The translations under genes were made by a program, and so were the position numbers. 64,000 nt of DNA from positions 1,083,664 to 1,147,663 of the forward strand of contig NZ_FUWZ01000003.1 of assembly GCF_900167135.1 (NCBI RefSeq). Direction: 5' to 3'. This stretch comes from Chitinophaga eiseniae. Lineage in GTDB: Bacteria > Bacteroidota > Bacteroidia > Chitinophagales > Chitinophagaceae. Position 1 is the stretch's first letter. The number at the start of each line of letters is the position of its first letter. Below are positions 34,298 through 42,404 of this stretch, one piece after another. The notes beneath the pieces were generated by a model that saw nothing but the letters and a program-made list of their open reading frames with translations, made no database searches and was not told the DNA's origin.

Positions 34298-35620
34298 ATG
34301 CGAATTGTACAAGAGTTACTGTTTATTATTGCCTTCGGGACGGCAGTATACCTATTTTCCACGAAAGTGCGCCAGATCAGGCGGAATATCCTGCTGGGGC
34401 GCGATGAAGACCTCAATGACCACCCTGACCTACGCTGGAAAAACGTTCTGCTGCTGGCTTTCGGCCAGAAAAAAATGTTCCGCAACCCGCTGGTGGCTGT
34501 ACTACACTTCTTCGTGTATGCAGGTTTTATTATCATCAACCTGGAGATCCTCGAGATCATCCTGGACGGGATAGTGGGCACCCATCGTTTATTCGTTCCC
34601 GTGTTAGGCGGACTGTATCCCATACTGATCAGCGCTTTTGAAGTGCTGGCCGTACTGGTAACGCTGGGCTGTGCCATTTTCCTGGTGCGCAGGAACATCC
34701 TGAAGATCCGCCGGTTTATGAGCAGGGACCTCAACGGATGGCCACGTTCCGATGCCAATTACATCCTTATTACCGAGATTGTGCTGATGCTCCTGTTCCT
34801 GACGATGAATACCGCCGATCAGCAAATGCAGCTGCGTGGCAGTGAACACTACATCGCTACCGGTAATTTCCTCGTCAGCGGCAGCCTGGCTTCTATATTC
34901 AATAACACGCCGGACGGCACGCTGATCGCTATCGAGCGTACCTGCTGGTGGCTGCACATACTGGGTATCCTGGCATTCCTGAATTACCTGCCTTATTCCA
35001 AACACCTTCATATCATACTGGCCTTTCCGAATGCCTACTATGCCCGCCTGGAGCCGATGGGCGAAATGGAAAACATGCCTGCCGTACAACGGGAGGTGCA
35101 GCTGATGCTGCAACCGGAGCTGGCTGCCAACGAGCCCGCCCCGGAGGGCATGCCCAAGTTCGGCGCCAAAGACGTGTTTGACCTCAGCTGGAAAAACCTG
35201 CTGGACGCTTACAGTTGCACCGAATGCGGCCGCTGCAGCGCCGCCTGCCCTGCCAATATCACCGGCAAAGCGCTTTCTCCCCGTAAAATTATGATGGACA
35301 CCCGCGACCGCGCCGAAACGGTAGGCCGCAACATCAATGAAAACGGCGAGTTCAGGGACGATGGCAAAACCCTGCTGCGGGACCATATCACAGAAGAAGA
35401 ACTGCGCGCCTGCACCACCTGCAACGCGTGCGTACAGGAGTGCCCGGTAAGTATCAGTCCGCTCGACATTATCGTGCAGCTGCGCCGTCACCTCGTGATG
35501 GAAGAATCCAGCGCCCCCGCCGAATGGACCGGCATGTTCAGCAATATCGAAAACAACATGGCCCCCTGGAAGTTCAGCATGGACGACCGCGACAAATGGG
35601 CCGAAGAAATGAATCAATAA
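34298..35620 (+). CDS. Membrane 4Fe-4S ferredoxin-type oxidoreductase subunit (HdrE/HdrC-like fusion)
   Basis: 440 residues. About five transmembrane helices fill the first 235 residues (NarI-like cytochrome b layout with histidines in LHFFVYAGF and WWLHILGI that could hold haem). Two ferredoxin motifs follow: CTECGRCSAACP and CTTCNACVQECP, each with a distal Cys-Pro. This is the electron-entry subunit of a quinone- or heterodisulfide-reductase-like complex. It is followed by a CCG-domain subunit gene (23-bp gap) and a conserved hypothetical; the trio recurs in Bacteroidota. Physiological donor and acceptor are unknown. Confidence 0.88.
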   Translation: MRIVQELLFIIAFGTAVYLFSTKVRQIRRNILLGRDEDLNDHPDLRWKNVLLLAFGQKKMFRNPLVAVLHFFVYAGFIIINLEILEIILDGIVGTHRLFVPVLGGLYPILISAFEVLAVLVTLGCAIFLVRRNILKIRRFMSRDLNGWPRSDANYILITEIVLMLLFLTMNTADQQMQLRGSEHYIATGNFLVSGSLASIFNNTPDGTLIAIERTCWWLHILGILAFLNYLPYSKHLHIILAFPNAYYARLEPMGEMENMPAVQREVQLMLQPELAANEPAPEGMPKFGAKDVFDLSWKNLLDAYSCTECGRCSAACPANITGKALSPRKIMMDTRDRAETVGRNINENGEFRDDGKTLLRDHITEEELRACTTCNACVQECPVSISPLDIIVQLRRHLVMEESSAPAEWTGMFSNIENNMAPWKFSMDDRDKWAEEMNQ

Positions 35621-35643
35621 CGAAAAGCTAAAAGCGAAGAGCT

Positions 35644-36423
35644 ATGCAGATAAAGACAATGGCTACATACGCCGCCAACGGGGAAACACCGGAAATACTG
35701 TTTTGGGTAGGTTGCGCCGGCAGCTTCGACCAGCGGGCGCAGAAGATCACCAAAGCTTTTGCCACCATCCTCGAAAAAACAGGCGTTCAGTTTGCCATCC
35801 TGGGCAAAGAAGAAAGCTGTACCGGTGATCCGGCCAGAAGGGCAGGCAATGAATTTATTTTCCAGATGATGGCGCAGAACAATATACAGTTGCTCAACAT
35901 GTACGGGGTAAAAAAAATCGTCACCGCATGCCCTCACTGCTTCAATATCCTGAAAAATGAATACCCTGCGCTCGGCGGTAATTATGAAGTGATACATCAT
36001 ACCACCTTCCTCCAGTCGCTGATCGACGAAGGGAAAATCAAAATGAAGGAAGGCGGCGTCTTCAAAGGCAAAAAAATCACCTATCACGATTCCTGCTACC
36101 TCGGCAGAGGCAATAATATTTACGAAGCGCCCCGCAAAGTGCTCGAAACGCTCGACGCCGAACTGGTGGAAATGAAACGCTGCCGCAGCAAAGGACTCTG
36201 CTGTGGCGCCGGTGGCGCCCAGATGTTCAAGGAAGAAGAAAAAGGCACTACCCGCATCAACTTCGAACGGGGCCAGGAAGCCGTAGATACGGGCGCCTCC
36301 GTCATCGCCGCCAACTGCCCTTTCTGTATGACGATGCTGACTGACGGCGTAAAAGAAACCGGCAAAGAAGACACTGTGAAGGTGCTGGATATCGCTGAAC
36401 TGATTGCCATGAATATGGAATAA
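35644..36423 (+). CDS. CCG-domain Fe-S oxidoreductase subunit (HdrB/GlpC/LutA-like)
   Basis: 259 residues with two cysteine-rich CCG repeats: WVGCAGSFD, ESCTGDPARR and TACPHCFNIL in the first half; HDSCYLGRG, GLCCGAGGAQMF and NCPFCMTML in the second. These motifs bind the special 4Fe-4S site of heterodisulfide reductase-type enzymes. It should form the cytoplasmic catalytic part of a complex with the membrane subunit encoded just upstream. An internal ATG at 35659 is an alternative start. Confidence 0.9.
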   Translation: MQIKTMATYAANGETPEILFWVGCAGSFDQRAQKITKAFATILEKTGVQFAILGKEESCTGDPARRAGNEFIFQMMAQNNIQLLNMYGVKKIVTACPHCFNILKNEYPALGGNYEVIHHTTFLQSLIDEGKIKMKEGGVFKGKKITYHDSCYLGRGNNIYEAPRKVLETLDAELVEMKRCRSKGLCCGAGGAQMFKEEEKGTTRINFERGQEAVDTGASVIAANCPFCMTMLTDGVKETGKEDTVKVLDIAELIAMNME

Positions 36424-36433
36424 TCATTTGTCT

Positions 36434-36441
36434 TAAATTTG
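36434..36441 (+). promoter_or_regulatory. -7 box 4 nt upstream of the conserved hypothetical gene
   Basis: TAAATTTG, 4 nt before ATG 36446, in the 22-bp gap after the CCG gene. No -33 match at standard spacing; the gene may also be read from the upstream operon. Confidence 0.35.
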
Positions 36442-36445
36442 CATC

Positions 36446-36955
36446 ATGGATACACAAGCAATCAATCTCCCTACCGGGTTTTCTCCGGCTTCGAGGGTTT
36501 GGATATATCAGAGCAACAGACCATTCAATGAGCAGGAGATCAAAGAAATCGATGAACAGCTGTTACAATTCACCGAACAGTGGAACGCCCATGGCGCGCC
36601 TGTAAAAGGCTGGGGCCGCGTGGTCCTCGGTCAGGTGATCATTTTGATAGCGGACGAAACAGACACGACTGTCAGCGGCTGCAGCACCGATAGCTCTGTG
36701 CGGGTCATCAAAAGCATTGAAAAACAATACAATGTGAATATGTTTGACCGGCTGCTGCTGGGTTTTATTGTGAAGGACAAGGTGCAACTGCTACCAATGG
36801 CCCAGCTGGGTTACGCCATGGAACAAGGGTTTATCGACGAGAATACCCTCTATCTCAATAATACCGTACTGACCAAAGCCGATCTGGACACCAAATGGCT
36901 GATACCGCTGAAGGACAGCTGGCTGAAGGCGAAGATCGTCCGCAAAGCAGTGTAA
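36446..36955 (+). CDS. Conserved Bacteroidota protein of unknown function (often mislabelled ABC transporter ATPase)
   Basis: 169 residues, soluble, no Walker A or B motif and no ABC signature, so a common database label of ABC transporter ATPase would be wrong. Recognisable stretches are RVWIYQSNRPFNEQEI and DRLLLGFIVKDKVQLLPM. It is the third gene of the Fe-S cluster trio, suggesting a role with that complex or its regulation. The TAA stop adjoins the left arm of a long repeat. Confidence 0.75.
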   Translation: MDTQAINLPTGFSPASRVWIYQSNRPFNEQEIKEIDEQLLQFTEQWNAHGAPVKGWGRVVLGQVIILIADETDTTVSGCSTDSSVRVIKSIEKQYNVNMFDRLLLGFIVKDKVQLLPMAQLGYAMEQGFIDENTLYLNNTVLTKADLDTKWLIPLKDSWLKAKIVRKAV

Positions 36956-37170
36956 GAGAGCTAAGAGCGCCAAGACAAAGAACTTGATAAGAGCGAAGAC
37001 AATAGAACATAAACTATTGTTTTCGCTCTTATTACATATTATAAATATTATTCCGGGCCGATCAATATCGTACGCAGTCCTTTAATATCCTACGTAATCC
37101 TTTAACATCGTGCATAATCCTTTGCGTTCTTTTACAAACCTATACGATCCTTTGCCACTTTGCGTGATGA
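36953..37170. repeat. Long inverted repeat, copy 5 (diverged CGCAAAG family) with 20-bp tandem repeats
   Basis: Left part GTAAGAGAGCTAAGAGCGCC begins at the stop codon of the preceding gene. An inner stem 36986-37005 pairs with 37014-37033 (18 of 20). The right part holds three 20-bp tandem units (37064-37083, 37084-37103, 37104-37123), each ending in CCTTT, and closes with CTTTGCCACTTTGCGTG, the right-arm terminus seen in other copies. Confidence 0.8.
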
Positions 37171-37200
37171 CATATTGTCATTTTTTCCGTTTTTAATCCT

Positions 37201-37208
37201 TATTTTTG
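37201..37208 (+). promoter_or_regulatory. Putative -7 box for miaB
   Basis: TATTTTTG matches TAnnTTTG, 22 nt before ATG 37231. Possible weak -33 ATTG at 37174-37177. Confidence 0.45.
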
Positions 37209-37230
37209 CTCTCCAAAATTTTTGTTAGGA

Positions 37231-38643
37231 ATGCTGGACCAGGTTACTAAAGTGCATGATGAGAGCCGTCAGGGGGAAGCTTTTGCTCCTGTAGCGACTG
37301 ACAGCCAAACATATAGTAAGAAATTTTATATAGAAAGCTATGGTTGTGCGATGAATTTCAACGACAGTGAAATCGTTGCCTCCATTCTGAATAAAGAGGG
37401 ATTTGGCGCTACCCGCAACGTGGAAGAGGCCAGCCTGATCCTGCTCAACACCTGCTCGATCCGGGAAAAAGCGGAACAGACAGTCCGTAAGCGCCTGACG
37501 GAATTCCGTCGCATCAAAAAATCCACGCCCGGATTGCTCATCGGGGTGCTGGGCTGTATGGCAGAGCGGCTTAAAACCAGGCTGCTGGAAGAAGAGAAGC
37601 TGGTAGACATGGTCGTAGGCCCTGATGCCTACCGTGCCCTCCCCTCGCTGATCGCAGAAGCGGAAACAGGCCAGAAATCCGTGAACGTATTATTGAGCCG
37701 CGAAGAGACCTATGGTGATATCAGCCCTGTGAGGCTGGACAACAACGGGGTTACCTCCTTTGTGTCCATCATGCGGGGTTGCAACAATATGTGCACTTTC
37801 TGTGTGGTGCCTTTCACCCGTGGCCGCGAACGCAGCCGCGATGCGCACTCTATCGTCAGGGAAGCTGCGGAACTGTTTGAAAACGGTTACCGCGAAGTAA
37901 CGCTGCTGGGCCAGAACGTAGACTCCTACTACTGGACCAGCGACGACGGCAGCGAAACCGTCACTTTTGCGCAGCTGCTGGAGAAAGTGGCGCTGATCAA
38001 CCCGTTGCTGCGGGTGCGTTTCAGCACCTCCCATCCTAAAGACATCACCGACGAAGTACTGTTTACCATAGCGAAATACGAAAACATCTGCAACTACATC
38101 CACCTGCCGGTACAAAGTGGCAACAACAGGATATTGCAGCTGATGAACCGTACATATACCCGGGAATGGTATATGAAGAAGGTAGAGCGTATCCGGGAAA
38201 TCCTTCCCGACTGCGGTCTTTCCACAGACATCATCTGTGGCTTCTGCAGCGAAACAGAAGAAGAACACCAGGAAACCATGGACATCATGCGGTTTGCCGC
38301 TTATGACCTGGCCTATATGTACTTCTACTCCGAACGCCCCGGTACACTGGCACAACGCCGTTACCAGGACGATATCCCGGAAGATGTCAAAAAAAGAAGG
38401 CTTGCTGAAGTGGTGGAACTGCACCGCCAGCAGTCAGAAAAAAACATGAAAGACGATGTCGGCAAAACCTTCAAAGTGCTGGTAGAAGGCACTTCCAAAC
38501 GTTCCGAAGAACATCTGTTCGGCCGTAATGACCAGAACAAGGTGATCGTTTTCCCCCGCGAAAACTTCAAAAAAGGGGACTACGTTATGGTGAAGGTGGA
38601 TAGCTGTACATCCGGTACACTTATAGGAAAGGCAGTACAGTAG
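37231..38643 (+). CDS. miaB: tRNA-2-methylthio-N6-isopentenyladenosine synthase MiaB
   Basis: A 470-residue radical-SAM methylthiotransferase acting at A37 of tRNAs. The N-terminal UPF0004 domain holds three cluster cysteines (ESYGCAMNFND, LNTCSIREKA, VLGCMAERL); the radical-SAM motif is CNNMCTFCVVPFTRGRERSRD (cysteines in Cx3Cx2C); a TRAM domain ends the protein (FGRNDQNKVIVFP). Length is normal. ATG 37231 is preferred over TTG 37222. A promoter box lies upstream and a long repeat separates it from the previous gene. Confidence 0.96.
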   Translation: MLDQVTKVHDESRQGEAFAPVATDSQTYSKKFYIESYGCAMNFNDSEIVASILNKEGFGATRNVEEASLILLNTCSIREKAEQTVRKRLTEFRRIKKSTPGLLIGVLGCMAERLKTRLLEEEKLVDMVVGPDAYRALPSLIAEAETGQKSVNVLLSREETYGDISPVRLDNNGVTSFVSIMRGCNNMCTFCVVPFTRGRERSRDAHSIVREAAELFENGYREVTLLGQNVDSYYWTSDDGSETVTFAQLLEKVALINPLLRVRFSTSHPKDITDEVLFTIAKYENICNYIHLPVQSGNNRILQLMNRTYTREWYMKKVERIREILPDCGLSTDIICGFCSETEEEHQETMDIMRFAAYDLAYMYFYSERPGTLAQRRYQDDIPEDVKKRRLAEVVELHRQQSEKNMKDDVGKTFKVLVEGTSKRSEEHLFGRNDQNKVIVFPRENFKKGDYVMVKVDSCTSGTLIGKAVQ

Positions 38644-38698
38644 CCTACCCGCTGCTGCCTGCTCATTTTTGGACCATTAAACAATCGGGTTACCACTT

Positions 38699-39949
38699 AT
38701 GGACATACAGGCTATCAAAAACAGGTTTGGCATTATCGGAAACAGTCCCGCATTGAACTACGCCCTGCAGGTGGCCGCACAGGTGGCCAATACTGACCTC
38801 ACCGTGCTGATCAACGGAGAGAGCGGCGTGGGTAAAGAAGTATTTTCCCAGATCATCCACGCGCTCAGCGCCCGCAAGCATAATCCATTCATCGCCGTCA
38901 ACTGCGGCGCCATCCCGGAAGGCACTATCGACTCCGAATTGTTCGGCCACGAAAAAGGTTCCTTCACCGGAGCGGTAGACAGCCGCAAAGGTTATTTTGA
39001 AACCGTGAACGGCGGCACCATCTTCCTTGACGAAATCGGGGAAATGCCCCTGGGCACACAGGCACGCCTGCTCCGTGTACTGGAAACCGGCGAATATATC
39101 CGCGTAGGCTCTTCCAAAGTACAGAAGACAGATGTACGCGTGATCGCCGCCACCAACCGCGATCTGCTGGAACGTACACAGCATGGTAAGTTCCGGGAAG
39201 ACCTCTACTACCGGCTCAACACCGTGCCTATCCGTGTGCCCGCCCTGCGCGACCGCAAAGAGGATATCCCGCTGCTCTTCCGTAAATTCTCTGTCGATTT
39301 CTCCGAGAAATACAAAACACCTTCTATCCAGCTGGATGAAGAAGCCCGTCAGGTGCTGGTCAACTACCCCTGGCGCGGTAACGTGCGTGAACTGAAAAAT
39401 ATCGCCGAACAGATCTCCGTGCTGTCGTCCGATAAACTGGTCACCGCCAACGACCTGAAAAGGTTCCTCCCGGAAATACCGGAAGTCAACCGCCTTCCGA
39501 TGCTGGCCGCCCCACAGCACCAGCCTGGCAGCGGCGGCGATTTTGCCAGCGAAAGGGACATCCTCTACAAACTTTTCTTCGACATGAAAAAAGACGTGAC
39601 AGAGGTTAAAAAAATGTTCTTCGATATCCTGCAGAATCCCAACATGGCCCCTGCCGCGGAATATCATCATCCGGATAACCATGTGTTGCACAGCTACCCC
39701 GCCGGCAATGACATGCCCGCGGTACCATCTTCCGGCATCAGCAACAACCAGCCCATCATCATCGCCGACAATAAGATCGATCATCACGAGGAAGTGGAAG
39801 AAACCCTTTCCATTGCCGACAAAGAGAAAGAGCTGATCGTGAAAGCGCTGAAGAAACACAAAGGCAAACGCAAAGACGCCGCCCTGGACCTGGGCATTTC
39901 CGAAAGAACACTTTACCGCAAACTGAAAGAATACAACATTGCCGAATAA
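38699..39949 (+). CDS. Sigma-54-dependent transcriptional activator without receiver domain
   Basis: 416 residues. A sigma-54 AAA+ domain starts almost at the N-terminus: Walker A GESGVGKE (40-47), GSFTGA (87-92, a variant of the GAFTGA loop), Walker B FLDEIGEMP (about 109-117). A long linker precedes a C-terminal Fis-type helix-turn-helix (RKDAALDLGISERTLYRKL). No receiver or sensor domain is fused, so activity must be set by partners or level. It is followed at 16 bp by lptE and the envelope cluster, which is a conserved arrangement in this phylum. rpoN is not in the window. Confidence 0.93.
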   Translation: MDIQAIKNRFGIIGNSPALNYALQVAAQVANTDLTVLINGESGVGKEVFSQIIHALSARKHNPFIAVNCGAIPEGTIDSELFGHEKGSFTGAVDSRKGYFETVNGGTIFLDEIGEMPLGTQARLLRVLETGEYIRVGSSKVQKTDVRVIAATNRDLLERTQHGKFREDLYYRLNTVPIRVPALRDRKEDIPLLFRKFSVDFSEKYKTPSIQLDEEARQVLVNYPWRGNVRELKNIAEQISVLSSDKLVTANDLKRFLPEIPEVNRLPMLAAPQHQPGSGGDFASERDILYKLFFDMKKDVTEVKKMFFDILQNPNMAPAAEYHHPDNHVLHSYPAGNDMPAVPSSGISNNQPIIIADNKIDHHEEVEETLSIADKEKELIVKALKKHKGKRKDAALDLGISERTLYRKLKEYNIAE

Positions 39950-39965
39950 ACGAATTTTCAGCAGC

Positions 39966-40487
39966 ATGACCACTACCATCCGAACATTCATCGCCCTTGC
40001 CATGATAGCGCTTCTGGGCGGTTGCAGTGTACATTATTCCACCACCGGCGCCAGTATTGACAATGACGCCAAAACGGTGAACATCCGCTTTATCGAGAAC
40101 AGGGCGCCGATCACCAACCCTACCCTCAGCCAGAAAATCACCCAGAAGCTGCGTGATAAGGTCACTTCCCAGACCAGGCTGATACAGGTGGGCGATAACG
40201 AGCCCCGCGCCGACTACGAATTCCGGGGCGCCATTACCGGTTATTCCTTCTCCAACGCCGCCGTTACCAACGTAGACCAGGCCGCCACCTCCCGTCTGAA
40301 CGTGACCATCAATATCACCTTCATCAAACGGGTAGGCGACAAAAAAGGCTTTACCCAGTCCTTTACCCGCTCAGCCGACTTCTCCGCCAACCAGCTGCCT
40401 TCCACCGTGGAGAACAACCTGCTGGAAAACAACATCATCCCCGGTATCGTGGACGATATTTTCAACAGAGCCTTCGCTAACTGGTAA
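39966..40487 (+). CDS. lptE: LPS-assembly lipoprotein LptE (Bacteroidota type)
   Basis: A 173-residue lipoprotein: lipobox LLGGCS with Cys near residue 20, then a compact alpha/beta domain with VHYSTTGASI, QTRLIQVGDNEPRADYEF and a C-terminal helix ending NRAFANW. LptE plugs the LptD barrel in the outer membrane for LPS insertion; sequence similarity to proteobacterial LptE is low and the call rests on the Bacteroidota family and context. ATG 39966 is chosen because it places the signal peptide first. Confidence 0.85.
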   Translation: MTTTIRTFIALAMIALLGGCSVHYSTTGASIDNDAKTVNIRFIENRAPITNPTLSQKITQKLRDKVTSQTRLIQVGDNEPRADYEFRGAITGYSFSNAAVTNVDQAATSRLNVTINITFIKRVGDKKGFTQSFTRSADFSANQLPSTVENNLLENNIIPGIVDDIFNRAFANW

Positions 40488-40491
40488 TAAC

Positions 40492-40568
40492 ATTGGATTA
40501 TTTCGTTATTTTTTCATTTGGTTATTAGTCTGTAACAACTCAATAACCAAATGATCAAATAACCCAAT
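40492..40568. repeat. AT-rich inverted repeat after lptE
   Basis: Left arm 40492-40526 and right arm 40542-40568 are inverted copies (ATTGG-TTATTT ... CATTTGGTTATT), the left arm having about 8 extra bases. It starts 4 bp after the lptE stop. Confidence 0.75.
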
Positions 40569-40592
40569 AATAAAATTTACTACATTAGGACT

Positions 40593-41951
40593 ATGATCGC
40601 AAACACCATCATCGCACACGTCTTTTTGCAGGCAAGCCTTCACCAGGTAGATGTGGCCGCCATGGAACAACTGGTAGCGGAATATCCCTATTTTTCTGCC
40701 GCCCGGCTCCTGCTGGCCAGAAAAGTATATCACCAGCATGGCGACCTTCATGATCCCGCCATCAAAAAGGCGATGTTGTACAGCGGTCAACCACACCATT
40801 TTTATCATATCGTGACCCATGAACCGGTACTGGAAACCGTGGAGGACCGCGTGCCGCCGGCCATACCGGTCGATGCCCTCCCCGACGGACTGTCTGTGGC
40901 CCCCGAAACAGCCGTGATGGAAACACCGGTACCCGCGCCGGCGGAAGTTCACGGGAAAGTAACCGCAACGGCGGAAAACACCCCCGAAGGACTGACCGAA
41001 ATACCAGTTGTGGCAGCCGCGGAGACAACAGTGCCTGAAGGACTGACCGAAATACCGGTTGTGGCAGCCGCGGAGACAACAGCGCCTGAAGGACGGGCCG
41101 GGAGCCCTGTAGCAGCAACAGCCGAACAATTGACCGGAGTGGCTGAAGCCGGGACTGACAACGGAGCAGCAACCATAGCAATGGAAGCGGAAACGCTTGC
41201 TGCCACGGAAGTTGCCGAAGAAACACCCGCAGCAGTAAATACAGCAACACCGCTGGCTACTGCCATAAACGGTGCGAAAGCGGAGGAAACAGCTGAACCG
41301 GAAACAGTACCAGCGGACGTCGAAGCAGCCCACCAGGAAGCGGTATTATCCGATATTCCGGAACCGGCTGACATGCTGACAGCACCAGAAGGCAACCACA
41401 CGCCTCATCCTTCCGCCACGAAAGCTACAGAACAGGCAACAGATACCAAAGACGAACGGCCGATTAAAATATTCCCATTGGAAATCAGATCAGGAGAAGA
41501 AATAACAGAAGAAACCGTCCTCACTTTCCAGCCACTGTATACCGATGACTACTTTGCGTATAAAAGGCTGAAAAATCCGGAAGACGCAGACGAACTCAGC
41601 GCCCAGGGCGAAGCGGAAATGAAGAGCTTCACCTCGTGGCTGCGGCAGATCAAGGACAATTTTTCCGGCAGGACCAGCAAAGACTGGTACCACCAGCAGC
41701 TGCACCGCATTTACGAAGAAGACGAGGAACCGGAAGTATCCGAAACCGTGGAAAAAATGGCGATGGAATCCATCACATTCAACAACGACATCGTATCTGA
41801 GACACTGGCAGAAATCTGGGTACGCCAACACCAGTACCAACAAGCGATCAGGATATATCAAAAATTAAGTTTGCTTAATCCCGACAAAAACGCTTATTTT
41901 GCGCAGAAGATACAAGAACTAAAATCTTTAATAGATAAAAGCAAACATTAA
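40593..41951 (+). CDS. Unknown protein with Pro/Ala/Glu-rich tandem repeats, TPR-like ends
   Basis: 452 residues, soluble. Residues 1-70 (VDVAAMEQLVAEYPYFSAARLLLARK) and the C-terminal 60 (SETLAEIWVRQHQYQQAIRIYQKLSLLNPDKNAYFAQKI, key residues W-x9-A-x3-Y-x2-L-x4-P) look like TPR halves. Between them lies a low-complexity Ala/Glu/Thr/Pro linker (about 85-290) with a 17-residue unit repeated twice at 40986-41087. It sits between lptE and secG with a 5-bp gap to secG. A scaffolding role in envelope assembly is a guess from context. Confidence 0.8.
   Translation: MIANTIIAHVFLQASLHQVDVAAMEQLVAEYPYFSAARLLLARKVYHQHGDLHDPAIKKAMLYSGQPHHFYHIVTHEPVLETVEDRVPPAIPVDALPDGLSVAPETAVMETPVPAPAEVHGKVTATAENTPEGLTEIPVVAAAETTVPEGLTEIPVVAAAETTAPEGRAGSPVAATAEQLTGVAEAGTDNGAATIAMEAETLAATEVAEETPAAVNTATPLATAINGAKAEETAEPETVPADVEAAHQEAVLSDIPEPADMLTAPEGNHTPHPSATKATEQATDTKDERPIKIFPLEIRSGEEITEETVLTFQPLYTDDYFAYKRLKNPEDADELSAQGEAEMKSFTSWLRQIKDNFSGRTSKDWYHQQLHRIYEEDEEPEVSETVEKMAMESITFNNDIVSETLAEIWVRQHQYQQAIRIYQKLSLLNPDKNAYFAQKIQELKSLIDKSKH
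40986..41087 (+). repeat. 51-bp in-frame tandem duplication (17 residues x 2)
   Basis: Units 40986-41036 and 41037-41087 differ at two positions and encode EGLTEIPVVAAAETT-P. It lies in the linker of the TPR-like protein and probably varies in number between strains. Confidence 0.9.
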
Positions 41952-41956
41952 TATTT

Positions 41957-42331
41957 ATGTTAATCATTTTTGGTATCCTGATCATATTAGCCTGTGTGTT
42001 GTTGGGCTTTTTCGTGCTGATCCAGAACCCTAAAGGAGGCGGCCTGTCCGGTTCTTTTGGCGGTATTGGCAATCAGGTGATCGGGGTGCGTCAGACTACT
42101 GACGTTTTGGAAAAAGGTACCTGGATCCTGGCGACTATCATTGCTGTACTCTGCCTGACAGCGCCGTTCTTTATCAGCAAAGCCGGTAAAGTATCCAATA
42201 CCGCACCTACTGCCATCGAAAGAGCTGGCGGTGGTACACCAGCTCCGGCTCCTGCACCTGCACAACTGCCAGGTACTCAGCCGCAACAGCCGGCACCGCA
42301 GCAACCGGCACCTTCTACTCCGGGCAAATAA
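41957..42331 (+). CDS. secG: Preprotein translocase subunit SecG
   Basis: 124 residues with two transmembrane helices (about 2-22 and 52-72) joined by the cytoplasmic loop IQNPKGGGLSGSFGGIGNQ, the SecG signature. After helix 2 comes a Pro/Ala/Gln-rich tail of about 40 residues, common in Bacteroidota. SecG aids SecYE-dependent export. Terminator follows. Confidence 0.95.
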   Translation: MLIIFGILIILACVLLGFFVLIQNPKGGGLSGSFGGIGNQVIGVRQTTDVLEKGTWILATIIAVLCLTAPFFISKAGKVSNTAPTAIERAGGGTPAPAPAPAQLPGTQPQQPAPQQPAPSTPGK

Positions 42332-42357
42332 TCATCTTTTCCGAATAATATTTCATA

Positions 42358-42387
42358 AACCTCGCCGTTAAAAGCGAGGTTTTTTTA
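42358..42387 (+). terminator. Rho-independent terminator of the lptE-secG run
   Basis: An 8-bp stem (42358-42365 against 42374-42381), 8-nt loop, then a T-run. Confidence 0.88.
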
Positions 42388-42404
42388 ATCACTACCCGCT
42401 ACGA

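Noticed and set aside
37064..37123. 20-bp tandem units considered as a CRISPR array
   Set aside because: Units are contiguous without spacers and there are no cas genes.
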